From: Amborella trichopoda
Taxonomy: Eukaryota; Streptophyta; Magnoliopsida; Amborellales; Amborellaceae
Direction of reading: 5' to 3'
DNA length: 64,000 bases
NCBI RefSeq assembly: GCF_000471905.2
Contig: NW_006495778.1
Span: 2,494,765-2,558,764 of the forward strand
Shown in pieces: positions 24,105 to 36,900 of the stretch (position 1 is its first letter; every line of letters begins with the position of its first letter). The notes beneath the pieces are model-generated. The model was not told the DNA's origin, ran no database searches, and saw nothing but the letters and a program-made list of their open reading frames with translations. The position numbers and the translations under genes were made by a program.

Positions 24105-27100
24105 CAACAACAACAACAATAACAATAACAATAACAATAACAATAACAATAACAATAACAATAACAATAATAATAATAATAATAATAAAACTCAAAAAAT
24201 TTCAAAAATCTTTGGTTGCCCCAGCTTGGCCAAACTTCTCATTCAGTGATATACCATGCGTATCAACCTATTTCCTGTTCGTAGCATCAAATCAATTATT
24301 GCGTAAAAGAAAAACGTCCCAAACATATTTAAAAGATGTAATCATTATGATCCCTCAATATTAATGAAGCTAAGGCCAGAGTATTCAGTACCGAGGACCA
24401 CGAGTTAATTGCTTACAAAGATTCTCTTATTGAGACTATAAATTTCCATTTCCAAATTAAAATGCATCAGTCAATAAAGGAAACACAGATGACAGATTGC
24501 AAATAGCTACAAAAGGGCAAGGTCATCAATACAAAGTTTATGTGAGACCGACATCCTTGCCAGTGGGCAATAAGCTGAACAGGTCATCAGCAATGAGATG
24601 GTGGGGTGAGAAAATAAAACCATGAACATTCAAATCTCCTAAATAAAACTGCCACTCACCATGGGATCACTGTCCAACAATGCACCCATCTAATCACGGA
24701 AAGGGGTTTACCCTCAACTTGTAGGCCCAATGACGTATGCAGATATAACTTAAGCCCGAGTGATCCCAGCTTTTTGTTTCACCTAAACCATCAAGAAAGT
24801 CCACCAATATATCTTTGGCCCAGGTAACACAGCACAAAACAATTGTCCTTCACTCCATAGTTAAGTATAGTGTCCTGGTTTCCTATAAGTACTTCCTAAC
24901 AAATGCAATGATGTTCTTCCTGCTTTGCTCTTTACAAGCTGATCAAATTGTCATGGTTCCTTCGAAAATTCTCTGCATGACCCCTTTCCAGGTACCCTAC
25001 TTAATTGCTAGGTCACATAGCCTCAAGTGATGCAACCTCTCTGGCGTAACTAAACAGAGAAACAAGCAATCAGCAATGTACCTATCAACTCATGCATCAT
25101 CCAGTACACCCAAAGGAGTCCAACGTACTGTGACCCCACACCACCACTAATCTTACAGCTCCAAGTGAATTACGAGATAGAAGACAGCCTGTACTTTCTC
25201 CTGGTTCTTAATGCCACTGTTAAGGATTTCACCCTAATGCTACAATTGGTCCAATATATCTCATCCACACATACTAGCCACCTGAACCATGGGCAATGCA
25301 AGAGCAAACCACACGAGCTGGGAGGCTAAGGAACAACAATAGTCATGGAATCACAGAAAATCTATCAAGAAAAATTTCCACAATCAAGGGTCTAGATCAG
25401 CCCCACCAAGAGGAAGTGCAGCATAATCTCTAGTCAACTTAACTCCCCAAACCCCTACCATGTAATGTCTTGTCGAAAATACAAGCTCTAGACATGGTTT
25501 CTCAAAGTAGTCAAAAAAGGAAATGATCCGCAATAGAGAATCCCCACACAAGACTTGGTCCCAAAAGCTTGTTCAACTAGTCAAATACCATTCCCAAACT
25601 GCAATTCCCACTTGAACTGTCATAAATAATGCCTACCATTTGTTACTACTCGCTCCATGACCAAACCCCTAAAAGGCTGCAACTATCATCATGATGTTCA
25701 TATTTGTGACCTATCACATCTTTCCATAGACCCAATGTTGGAAAATTCACCCACCTGGCCGCCTAGGTGGCCAGATGCCCTGGGTGCATCGCCCAGGGCA
25801 GTCAGGCGCGTATGGGGCATATGTCACAAGGCAGGAGATTAAGCGCCCCGCGATAATTACGAGTGGCGCAGAAATACCCCACAGGTAGGGGCAATATTCA
25901 TCATTTTGCCCCTCGTTTTTTTATTTAAGACATTGGGGGATCATTTTAACCCCCACCCCACTAGAACAAAATTTAGAGCCAAAAAAAATTCCCAAATCCA
26001 GATTTTTGGTGAAAAATCGAAGATTGAGCAAAAATAGAAAATTTTCAACTTCTTGGGAAATGAAAAGGTATTTGCGCTGAATCTCTTTGGCGCTTGACGC
26101 TGAATCTATTTGGGGCTTGAAGTGGTTGTGAGAAGAAGTTTTTGGCAACCAAAGCTCCCTGTTTCAAAGCTTGAAGGACTCCGCTTTAAAGGCTAGAGAT
26201 TTTCAGGTTTTGTATTAGGGTTTTATGAGATATTTACACATTATCTTTTTATCTTTTATCTTTTTTCTTTTTTTTTGTGGTATTTATGTTTGGGTTTGGT
26301 TTCTATACAGCTGCAACCCTAACTGTTGAAGTTGGGTTGCAGTCATCTCCACTGTCTATTTCTTGGATGGTGAGGATTTCACACTCCACCCAAGAAAAAA
26401 AACCGGGGCTTCCCGTCCCCGGTTACTAGGATTTTTAAGACAAAAAAGACCCATCCGTACTTCTTTCTCTCTCTCATCTTTTCCTCCTTTCAGTCTCCCA
26501 TTTTCAATCCCCACAGCAATGTAACGATGCGGGGATAGATTCGAAAACTTCAACAAAGCTTCAAGAAAAAAATACGCAATTAGCCCCTCTACAAAGATTG
26601 GCCTGTCATCTGCAAGAGAATTTGAAGAGAGAGGATAATGGATATAGACTAAGGAGAGTGAGGATAATGGGTTAGAGAGTGAAAGGAAAGGATAATGTGG
26701 TTGTGCAACTATTTTTTCCTAAAACTGAAGCCTTCATCATCCCCCAACATTAAACACGAACTGAATCAAAATTCTTTGATCATGAAAATCAAATATTCGG
26801 ACTGATTTGGTGCCATGTTCTCCATGAATTCATATCTATGAAATATGGCCACAACTCCATGCCTCAATAAAATACACCAAAAAACTAGAGAGAGAAAGTG
26901 AGAGAGGTCTGTGGAAAGACAGAGAGAGACCTGCTGAAGACTATACTAGAGGGGGGAGGATCTCGTTGGTGGAACGGTTTCACAACCAAAAGCTTGAGAG
27001 AGAGGGCACTTGTTGTAAAACTGACCGATAAAACTCCAAACCCAACTTACCAATTTCAATTGAAGGACTGAGATAGAGAAAGAAACCAATATTGCGAGAG

Positions 27101-30100
27101 AGTATTTTGCAGGACAATTCTCAATATTAACAATATTATTCGCTTTTACCTGCGGTTTCTCTGTTTTCACATGGAGCTAGAGATATGGAGGTGATCTTCA
27201 GCTGAAAGATCTGATCTATTATATTCTCTTGGCTACCTGCCCTTGATTTGCAGATGGGGTTCTTAGAGCTTGGAATAGATCGCCATTGATTTGCAGAAAG
27301 AGAGGCATTCTAGAAGTACTTGAGAGAGAAATGGAGGGAAACAAAAAAAAAAAGGAACCGGAGCTTCCAGTTTCTCGGTTGGACTTCTCCTATTTCCTTC
27401 TTAATGTCCACCATCTATTTTATTGGACGGTAGATATGGTTGCAACCTTAATTATAGGAATAAGGTTGTAACCGTATATAAACTTTTCCCTTTATGTTTT
27501 ATTTCATCTTTCAAATGTGGACTAGTATGGTTTTGATGCATTTTAATTTTTTTTTTTTACAAATTTGTATTATGATTTGCGACCCAAAATTAATTAAACT
27601 TGCAATTTTTTTTCAACTTTAGTATATGGATTTGTATAGTTTGGGTGTGTTTTAAATTTTTAAGCTTCTTAGTTCAACTTTGGAATAAGGATTAGGATTT
27701 GAAATCCAAAGTTCATGGTCTAATAAGGGTGAGGACCTTAAACTTTCCCTTAACCCCCGTCCAAACCTAGGTAAAGGAGGTAGGTTGTGTTAAGTAGGTA
27801 GCCAGTTTAAAACTTAGCCACATCTTATCATGAATCCTAAACTTAAGAAGAATAGATGAATAAGTTTCATGTGACTGACTCACAATAATTAGAATATAGC
27901 TTGGATGATGATGATGATTCGAAATCCAAAGTTCAATAGACTTGAACCTATACCAAATTAAATAAACCAAATCCTATCTCTAACTATGTCATTCTTATTA
28001 TTTTTAGTTATAATTTTACTTCTTGGTTTATGAGTTTTTACAACTTTAGAATGTAGATAGATCGGTGTAGTTTGGTTTATCATGTATGTTGTTTCTAACT
28101 TCCTATATTTTGTGGATTTTTTGCAAGAATGCAACTTTAGAATATGGATTGACAGGAAAGGATTGATATAGTTTGAAAATTAAATTTCAAACATATTTTT
28201 ATTTTTTTCTTCTACTTCTGAGTTTTGATTAGTTTTTTACATGTTCTCTCTGTTGTAAAATTTCAGGTTTGGTTTGTGACTTCTGACTTGGTGGTCTCTA
28301 GCAGTGTTTTAAGATGCAGGATGCGGCCCTGATGCGGTGGGGGGCCGATGCGGCCCGGATGCGGGTGCATCGCGATGATGCGGTCAATAAATGTAAAACA
28401 ATTCTAAAAAATCTAAAAAAAAAAGTTAATGCATAGAAAAAAATATGAAGGTGATATATGTGATAGTGGGTATTTTAGTTTAATGATTAACTTCAAAACT
28501 ATTAGCTGTCAGAGATTCTGTATCCAGTTATCTACTATCCCCTGATAAAAACTAGAAACTTGAAACCAGCTTCATAAAGCATTCAACAATCAACAACCAT
28601 CAGCACAAATTTGCACCATAAGCACAACTATAATTAAGCACAACCATCAACAACCATAAGCACAAAATAATGATATTACAAAATACAAATCAAAAGTCAA
28701 GCTCAAGAAGAGTTAATAGTTAACAAATAATNNNNNNNNNNNNNNNNNNNNGACGGCCTCCATGTATTCTTCTTCATCGGTCTCCTCTGAGCCAGCTTCC
28801 TCCTCGACCTCTAAAACTAACGTGCAAGTGCGACTAGACCCAGCAGCTCCTCTACTCCTTTGTGCTCTAGTGTTAGGTCGATCTTCTTCATTAGCCCCTG
28901 TTGCTAGCTCCACATCAAGCCATGTAAGATCCTCACCCTCAAACACACGCTCTTGTCTTGGATCCATGGTCCACTCACTTATGGAATCACCATCAGCTTC
29001 ATATAATTGAATAGGGTTGAGCTTCGTGCGATTTTCATACCTCACCCTAAGCCGCTCGTTATACCGCACATAAACCAAATCATTCAACTTTTTCTGCTCC
29101 AACCTATTTCTTTTTTTTGTATGGAGCTATGGTAGAAATTTGAAATCAGATAAATTAGATTTTACATTAGAAAAGTGAAATTAGAGAAATAATGATTAAG
29201 GAATAAGGAGTAAAGGACTTACATGCTCAAATGCACTCCAATTGCGCTCACAACCAGATGAGCTACATGTGAGATTCAACACTCGAATAGCGAGACGTTG
29301 TAGATTTGATGTCTCGCTTCCATATAATGCCCACCATGCAGCTGTATAATATTTTATAATTTAGAATATACTTAAAAATTAAGGGTATAAAATAAATAAT
29401 GGAACTATACATAAAGGAAGAGACAAGTAAGATTATTTTTGGGCTTTTGGCCTATACCTGGATCTGTAGTGTCCCTATTTCGAGTGGCAATATCTCTCCC
29501 AAAGTTTCCCAAGGTTAACTTGAACTTAATCAATTCATGGCTCTAGATCCCATCCTGGATATCTTTGTCTGGCACCAACCTCTCCAGCACATCTAAGAAC
29601 CCACCATTTATTACACGATCTGACTCAATGGATGGGTGCTTGCAGTGAAGAGATGGGTTTAGAAAATAACCGGTTGAATGGAGGTGCCTGTGAAGCTAGG
29701 TATCCCATCTCTTATCAATAATTTCAAGTATAGCCTAGCGTATATTTCATCATCCTTTAAAACATCTTTTATTTCAGTTCTTGCCCTAGTCATTGCCTCA
29801 TGTATGTAGCCCATAGAGGGCTTCGCATCACCATCAACCAGTCGAAGCACTCTCACAAAAGGGCAAGCCACCTCCAATGCAATAGTTATTTGACTCCAAA
29901 AAGATGTATTCAGAATAATTTTTTCAGCCTTTCTCCCATCCTTATGTTTTGACCATTTGCTTTGACTCCATTGCTCTGAAGCAAACATGGTCCTCAAGGC
30001 ACTTTTTTGCTTGGCTAGGCTTCGAAGAATGAGAAATGACGTGGCAAATCTAGTGATACCCGGTCTCACTAATTCTCTCTTCTTTGTAAAAGACCTCATC

Positions 30101-30937
30101 ATGCTTAGGACTATGGTGTGATTGTAAATAAATCCAACAACAAACATAGCTCTTGAAATCACCCCACTAAATAAAGATGTTGTACCCTTTTCCTTAAGCA
30201 TAAGATTAACACAGTGAGCTGCACAAGGAGTCCAAAACATATGCTTCATTTTCAAAGTCAAGAAATGCCCAGCTGCAACATAGTTGGCACCATTGTCAGT
30301 GATAATTTGTACCACATTTTGCTCCCCAACAAAATCGACAATCTCATCCATCAAGCCAGATAAGTATGTACCATCATGTGACTTGTCAGATGCATCAATA
30401 GACTTAACAAAAAACGTACCTGTTGGGCAGTTAACCAAAAAATTAATGAATGCCCTTGATTTCCCATCGGACCAACCATCACACATAATAGTGGCCCCAT
30501 ATTTCTCCCACCCTTTTCTCTGAGAAATCAAAATTTTATTCATATCAAATACAACATCCTTCAACAAGGGCTCCTTAACCTCATGTAGCAAAGGAGGAAT
30601 AAGTCTTGGGCCATATTGCTCAATTGCTTGGACCATACATGCAAAACTATCCAGAGTTATAGTATTAAAAGGAATGTCGGCCATGTAAATCCACTTTGCA
30701 ATCCACTTACATACCGACTTCCTTTGTTCTTTCTTATATTTATTGTCAATTGTGGTTTGTTTTGTTTTTTTCTCTCTCCTGAACTACAATTTCGGGGGTA
30801 GGGGTGAAAAAAGAATCCATTGGCCCCTTAGAGAGAGGTGTTCTTCTCTCAGCACTATCACCAATATTTATAACCCTCTCTTGAGGTTGGAGTATGAGTA
30901 CCCCTTTGCCTCATAGCAACTTCAGACATATCATCAT

Positions 30938-30970
<33 letters not shown>

Positions 30971-33900
30971 CATCAAATAATTGCATATCATCAAGTAATT
31001 CCTTTCTTTTCTTTTTCTTTTTTTTCTCTTTATCTTTTTTCAATCTATCCAAATATTCTTTAATCTCCTTTTTTATATCATTTGTAGCTTGTGGGCATGC
31101 TCTTACATTCCCGAAAATTCTGGCGAAATGCTCTTTTTGTCAAAAAATACTACTCATATAAGTATTTCTACAGAGCAAGCATATCACACAATTTCTATCT
31201 TTCGGATTTTTTAGTTTAGCATATTTTCAAGCCGGATCCTTGTTACTAGAAAATTGGGAAGAAGACATTGTCCCAAAAATAAGTATAACAGTATTATTGT
31301 ACAAGAAAGAATAAAAAGTTACCGACTCTGTGAAGTAGTGCTCAATTTCTTCACGGCCTCTGAAATCCCCAATTTCTTAACACAAATTCACATTAACATC
31401 CCCAAATCAACAATCAAAAGCATCAAATGAACATCCAAGTATCACTCCAAATCGATGATTTGGATGAAAAAAAAATTTTCGCCAAATTTTATTTTTCCTT
31501 CGATTTGATACAATAAAAGCCACAAAAGTGGCTGGAAATCTTCGTTTAGGGGGTATAATAACCCCCCAAACAGTTTCCCTAAACTTTGGAACTATAAAAA
31601 GACCATTTTGCCCCTCCCAGAGGGGCAAAATCGAAAACAGATGCGGTCTGATGCGGTGCGATGCGGGATGCGGCCATGATGTGGCCTGATGCGGCGCATA
31701 TGCAGCCGCATCTGTCAAAAGCGCATATGCGCCAGTTCGCAATGCGGATGCGAGCGCATCCCACATGATGCGGCCGCATTTTAAAACACTGGTCTCTAGT
31801 CTTTAGGAGAAGATGTCATCTTCAGGATCTACAAATAAAAGCTCGGATCTAGGTTGGAAGTATGGTTTTTTTCCTGACCCTAAGGACGAAAATAAAGTAC
31901 AATGCAAATTTTGCAATAATTGTTAAAATGCTGTTATTAATCAGTTGAAGAAACACTTGGCCAGTATTAGAAGGGATGTGGCCACATGCAAACAAGTACC
32001 CCAATTTGTAAAGCAAGAAATGTTAGACCATTTAGAGAGAGTAAGGAAAACAAAAAAAAGAAAAAGAACAAGCCTCAAAGAAAGAAGTTGATCTCCTCAA
32101 GACAGTTGATATTTTTGGAGTAGAGGCGGATGATGATGTACCTGCTGCTGCTGAGGGCCCTAGTACTATGCAAGGAGGGGTTTTGGGTATAAGAGGCCCA
32201 AATCAAGGGGCCTATAGATTATTTCTTCCCCCCCTCCTAATCTTGAGGTCGTTGAAACTTGAATGTTGAAACATTGGATGCTTTTCGTTCAAACTTGAAA
32301 CTATAATATTTTTTTATCACTTCGTGAAACATTGGGTCATTCAATGTATATGTATGTTTTTTTTCCCTCTTTTCTTTTATAACCATAATATAAGTTTATA
32401 ACTCATACCTGGGGGGTTTGGTATATAACCTAATCCTGAAAAAAAAGGGGCCATTTTGGTGCCCATGCCTTTGAGCACCCACTAGGAAGGCACCTAGGCC
32501 CAAAACCCTCGGCGCCTACTGCCTAGGCACCGCCTAAAGAATTCTCCAACATTGCATAGACCATCAATCACCTCTCCAAAATGTTGATGCAACTTACCAC
32601 GCAAGGCGATACTAGACTCCTTCATTTTCCAAATCCCAATCCCTATATTTATATTGGGATACTTGGTGAAAGTGGAATTCATCTTGACCACTACCAAGCA
32701 CAATAATTGCCTCAAGAAATCTGCATGAGAGACATACACTGGCAGTTTCAACATGTTAACTCAAAAGCATCACCAGAACCCCCATAGAAAGTAAGTGGCT
32801 CTTCTTGTGGGCACCAACTTTGTAACTGCTCAGTTACATGGTCTGAAGGGCTTCTGCGAGGCTTCCTAGTAATAAATGCAGCCTGAACTAGCTCCACCAA
32901 GAACCCGATTAGCAGTTGAGTGAGTCCAATACAGACCTTGCTATACCACCAACTATAGGAGTGCAAGACGTTGGGACCTTTATAAGTGAAGTCATTTGAC
33001 ATATTACTATTGGTAACTTTGACATAATAATATGTTGAATGTTACTATGGTAACATTCAACATAGTTCTATGGTTTCATGACATCAAGAAAGAGGGATGA
33101 CGTGAGTGGGATCCCACCATTACCGTATGCATAACATTACAAAAGACCATGGATTGGGATGGAGTAGGATAGCCCAATAAGCTTCAAGTTAGCTAAATGC
33201 CAAAGTTGAAAGTAGTCATTTATTATTCTTTCTGATGAGGATCATAGCATTGATCATTTTTTCTCATTATTCATCCTAATGATATAGATAATAAATGCTA
33301 ATGACATAGATGATAAACATCTTATTATCAAGGAAAGCATCAACAATCTGCAGTTGGAAACTTTGATAGGAGTTGTGCTCACTATATTACCTGAAGATAT
33401 TCCATGCTCATTGCGGAAGTTATCTGCTTTTCCAAGAACCACCAATTCATCTACTTGCGAGCTCGTCCCCTAGAAGTCAACTTCCAAACAAAAAGGTAAT
33501 CAAAAATTAATCTCTAATGAAATGCAATAAGATAAATAAAGCAACCACTGATGTAGCCTACTAGTTACAAACTAAATAACATATTAAACCTTAGATAACC
33601 AATAGGGCCCTCCCTCACTACATCCCTCTTTAAAGCAAAGAAAGACACTAATGGAATTTGAGCTCAAACTGAACCACATATTGAAACTCAACTGACCTAG
33701 AGGGTCTTCCATCCCTCGGTGTGTGTGTGTGGCCATATGTTAAACTAAAACCATAGGATCCTATAAAATAAAAGAAAAAAAACTTAATAGCATAAAATTA
33801 GATAAAAATCAAAATGACATGCACCCAGAAAAGGATGGTGAGGGATTTCCTATGATGCATGGCACAGAATAACTGAATGTTGGAGCAGAGGGGTCTAGAT

Positions 33901-36900
33901 TGGTCGGAAGCTGCTTAAGAGGCGATGAGGGAGAGCATGTGAAAGAAAGAAAGTCACAATTATGATGATGATGGCACGGACTTGAGGAATAAAAGAGAGC
34001 TACCAAGTTGAATCCATTTTGTATTTTAACTTCAAACACTACACATTTGTTATCAATCTATCACAATGAAATTAAGATTGAAAAGGGGTCCGACCAATTT
34101 AACCAGATCGCCTTCACTGGTTCAATAACCAGGGTCCTGATAACATAAATTATCAACATCTGTATTCAGCCTTCCAGAAAGCTTTTTATAGATAAAATGA
34201 CTATTTGTATCAATGCTATAAAATATAAGTTAAATTTTCTGCTGTGCATGTGCGTTCATACAAAAAAGTGTGAAAATCTTATTCTCAAGGAAGCTCTGAG
34301 AATGACACTGACGTTTGTGGACACATGAAAAGGATCTCAGATCACACAGCCCCTTCTGTGGTCAGGGAGTCAGCGATGTGTGCGACATTGGATATCCAAA
34401 TATTGTATCTAAAAAGAATTTTATTCCATTTAGTATTGTAATATTTTTTGAGAATTTTCAAAGGAACATAACCATGTAAGTTCCAAGGTGCCTACTTAAT
34501 TTTATAGGTGTGCATCAGTTCTATAATGTTAATTAGGCTGTCCCTTGTGTTTTTCATTATTTGATACAAAGTTCTGTATGGAACTGTTAAAAAGAGAGGT
34601 AACATTTCGTTTGCCAGTTCTTAGGCAACCAGCCAGCCAATTCTTAGAGAACAGAATCTTAAGGGAGACTTCTCAACGCCATTTGTTGGTCAAGGTCAAT
34701 TTAGATCCCATATCTCGAGCCCAAAAAGATATAAAATTAGTACAGAATTTTCTGAGGGGTTTCTCAAACTCATTTGTTGGTAAAGATAATCAATGTAGAT
34801 CGCAGATCTTGGACCTCAAAAGATATCAAATTGGTGCTGCAGGAAGAGCTAATCGTCAGGATTTAAGGATTTGAACCATTATTACCAGGATCGCCCTAAT
34901 GCCAATCGTGATTCCACTACGGAACCTGTCTTCAGCCCACCAGGAGATGGATCTTCAAGGGAGATCAACTTTTAAATTTTTGGATCTCAATCCCCAATGA
35001 TAGGGATCGAGATTCCAAAATGTTAGGAGTGATCCCAACCCTTTCAAGATTACGTTGTTCAATTTTTACAAAATATCCAGAGTGTATTTTTAATAAAATA
35101 GTTTTATTTATTAAGATTACATTATTTAATTCTTTTTTTTTTAATCTGCATTATTTATTTAATTCTAGTTCTTAGTGGAAATTGTAAAATTAAACATTGT
35201 AGTCATATTTCGGCACAATCCCGAACAGTTGAGAGCAAGATCCCCAAAAGGTCGGAATCAAGATACCCAAAAGGTTACCCTAGCATATCCAATGTATGGA
35301 TGGCACTCCCTATCATAGGGATCTTCTAGCCTTTCGCAATCCCCCTCTTCCGATCCCTTAATTGCGTCCCACCCTGCGCTCGATTCCAACTACTGTGATT
35401 TAAACCATTAACAAATTACTTTCAATCCACTGCCTTATGTCAAGCAAATCCCCCTCAAGGAAACTTGAAGCTAAAGGCCGATAATATTACTACAGGAACT
35501 CTAGGCTTGTAGAATTTTGGCTTTAACTTCTAGTGGAGCCATACATAATATATAGGGAATAATAATATAGCCTCTAACGAATAACACTAGTACTCAAAAT
35601 GCCATCCCAGGGGCGCACTACTACATTGTCGTTAGGGATAAGGAGACTAACAGAGGAAGTGGGAATTCCTGTTAGCTACAGGAGTTTGCTCTGAAACTTG
35701 TGTGGCCCTCAAAGGAGTGAGGATCTAGTGAACTTACAAGCCCTGTATTATTGAAGGTGTCGCTTTTAATGCTATATGGTGCTACCATGCTAGAGAAGGA
35801 GTCTCCTCTTGTATGGAAAATTAGAAGGGATTTTCATAAACATTAGTGGCATGCACACAAAGATGTGCTGTTTATTCAATAATTTTGTACCCAGGACTTG
35901 GGAGAGGGTGGCAGATATCAGTGTCAAATGAAATAGGGATGTGGGATTTTATGCCACATAAATAGTTCCACTTTACCGATGCACCTTTGTAGAAATTAAT
36001 AACTGAAATAGGCATGTGAAAAATGTCATACCAATTGAGCACTTAAAGCGTCTTCCACAACAGGATGCCCCACGAATGTTGCAGCCAACCCATGTGCTCT
36101 ACAAATATCCACCTCAAATGGAAGAATACATAACACATGATCCACAAGTTTAGCTAGCCCATTCATTCTCTCTTCACCTCCTTTCCATGCCCAAAACGAA
36201 GGTGCAACATAGTGGAACCTTAAAGGGCAACTTAGTCCTTGCTGATTATATCTAGCTGCAAAAATCATCTGTTGTTTTTATGACAATCTAATCACCATAA
36301 CACATTTATCGTAGGAGGTCAAAAAAATTTATGATGTATGTTACCCCTTAATAACTTCAGGAAACGGAATGAGAATCCTTTGGAGTCAACTGTCACTACA
36401 ACATGGGGCTGAAACAGAAATGCTGCTTCTGTTGTTTCCAGCAACCTCTTCTGTCATGATCAAGCTCCAAGGAAGAAAAGTTAGCATATAGGTTTTCTTA
36501 ATTGGACAACTTGGTGTATAGTATTAACTAGCTAATGTGAAACACCATAACAGCCAATCACTATACAGACCCTGAAGTTATTCAAATGGGGTAGCAGTTC
36601 CCATATGCCCATTACAGCAAGATCTTCCATGGGGAAAAGAGATCTCAAGCCTTCATTATTCATCATGGACCTGATAAGCAACATAGCTATCAGCCACAAC
36701 AGATAAGAGGCAAGTGCATATGACTATCTAATGTAGATGCATGACTATATACAATGATATCAAGATGCAAGGAGGAGAGATTTGGAAGATTTCTAGTTTC
36801 TTTTCTCTTATTCAAAAACATAAATAAATCTTTTGGAAAGACTTCTAGTTGCACAGAGTAGCAAATTTTGGAATAGAAGAATGATTAAAAAGAGTTCGAA

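Larger units (their letters stand above)
28302..31791 (-). mobile_element. Inner hAT transposon E with perfect 8-bp duplication
   Basis: Flanked by GTCTCTAG at 28294-28301 and 31792-31799. Inward ends CAGTGTTTTAAGATGC and CAGTGTTTTAAAATGC. Both ends are packed with GATGCGG words (28315-28385 and 31638-31778). Codes a nearly complete minus-strand transposase. Confidence 0.95.
25733..32554 (+). mobile_element. Outer hAT transposon D with perfect 8-bp duplication
   Basis: Flanked by CATAGACC at 25725-25732 and 32555-32562. Inward ends are CAATGTTGGAAAATTC and CAATGTTGGAGAATTC. GC-rich CCTAGG/GGCGC words lie near both ends (25750-25850 and 32470-32540). Without the inner elements it would be about 2 kb. 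It carries a plus-strand BED finger at 31813 but little other transposase, so it is an internal-deletion derivative. Confidence 0.93.
20963..33390 (-). other. LPXB intron 5 (12.4 kb), transposon-filled
   Basis: Donor GTAATA at the high end and acceptor TTGACAG at the low end. From low to high coordinates it holds a pararetrovirus fragment, about 1.5 kb of unassigned sequence, the outer hAT with three inner insertions, and about 0.8 kb of unassigned sequence. Confidence 0.85.

Noticed and set aside
23892-24195. Long poly-Leu and poly-Ile/Val minus-strand open frames
   Set aside because: They are translations of the (AAT)n microsatellite and have no independent start context or family.
34545-34874. 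109-codon plus-strand frame in LPXB intron 4
   Set aside because: No family motif, antisense to the gene, and contains an internal repeat of TTTGTTGGT.AAG; probably chance.
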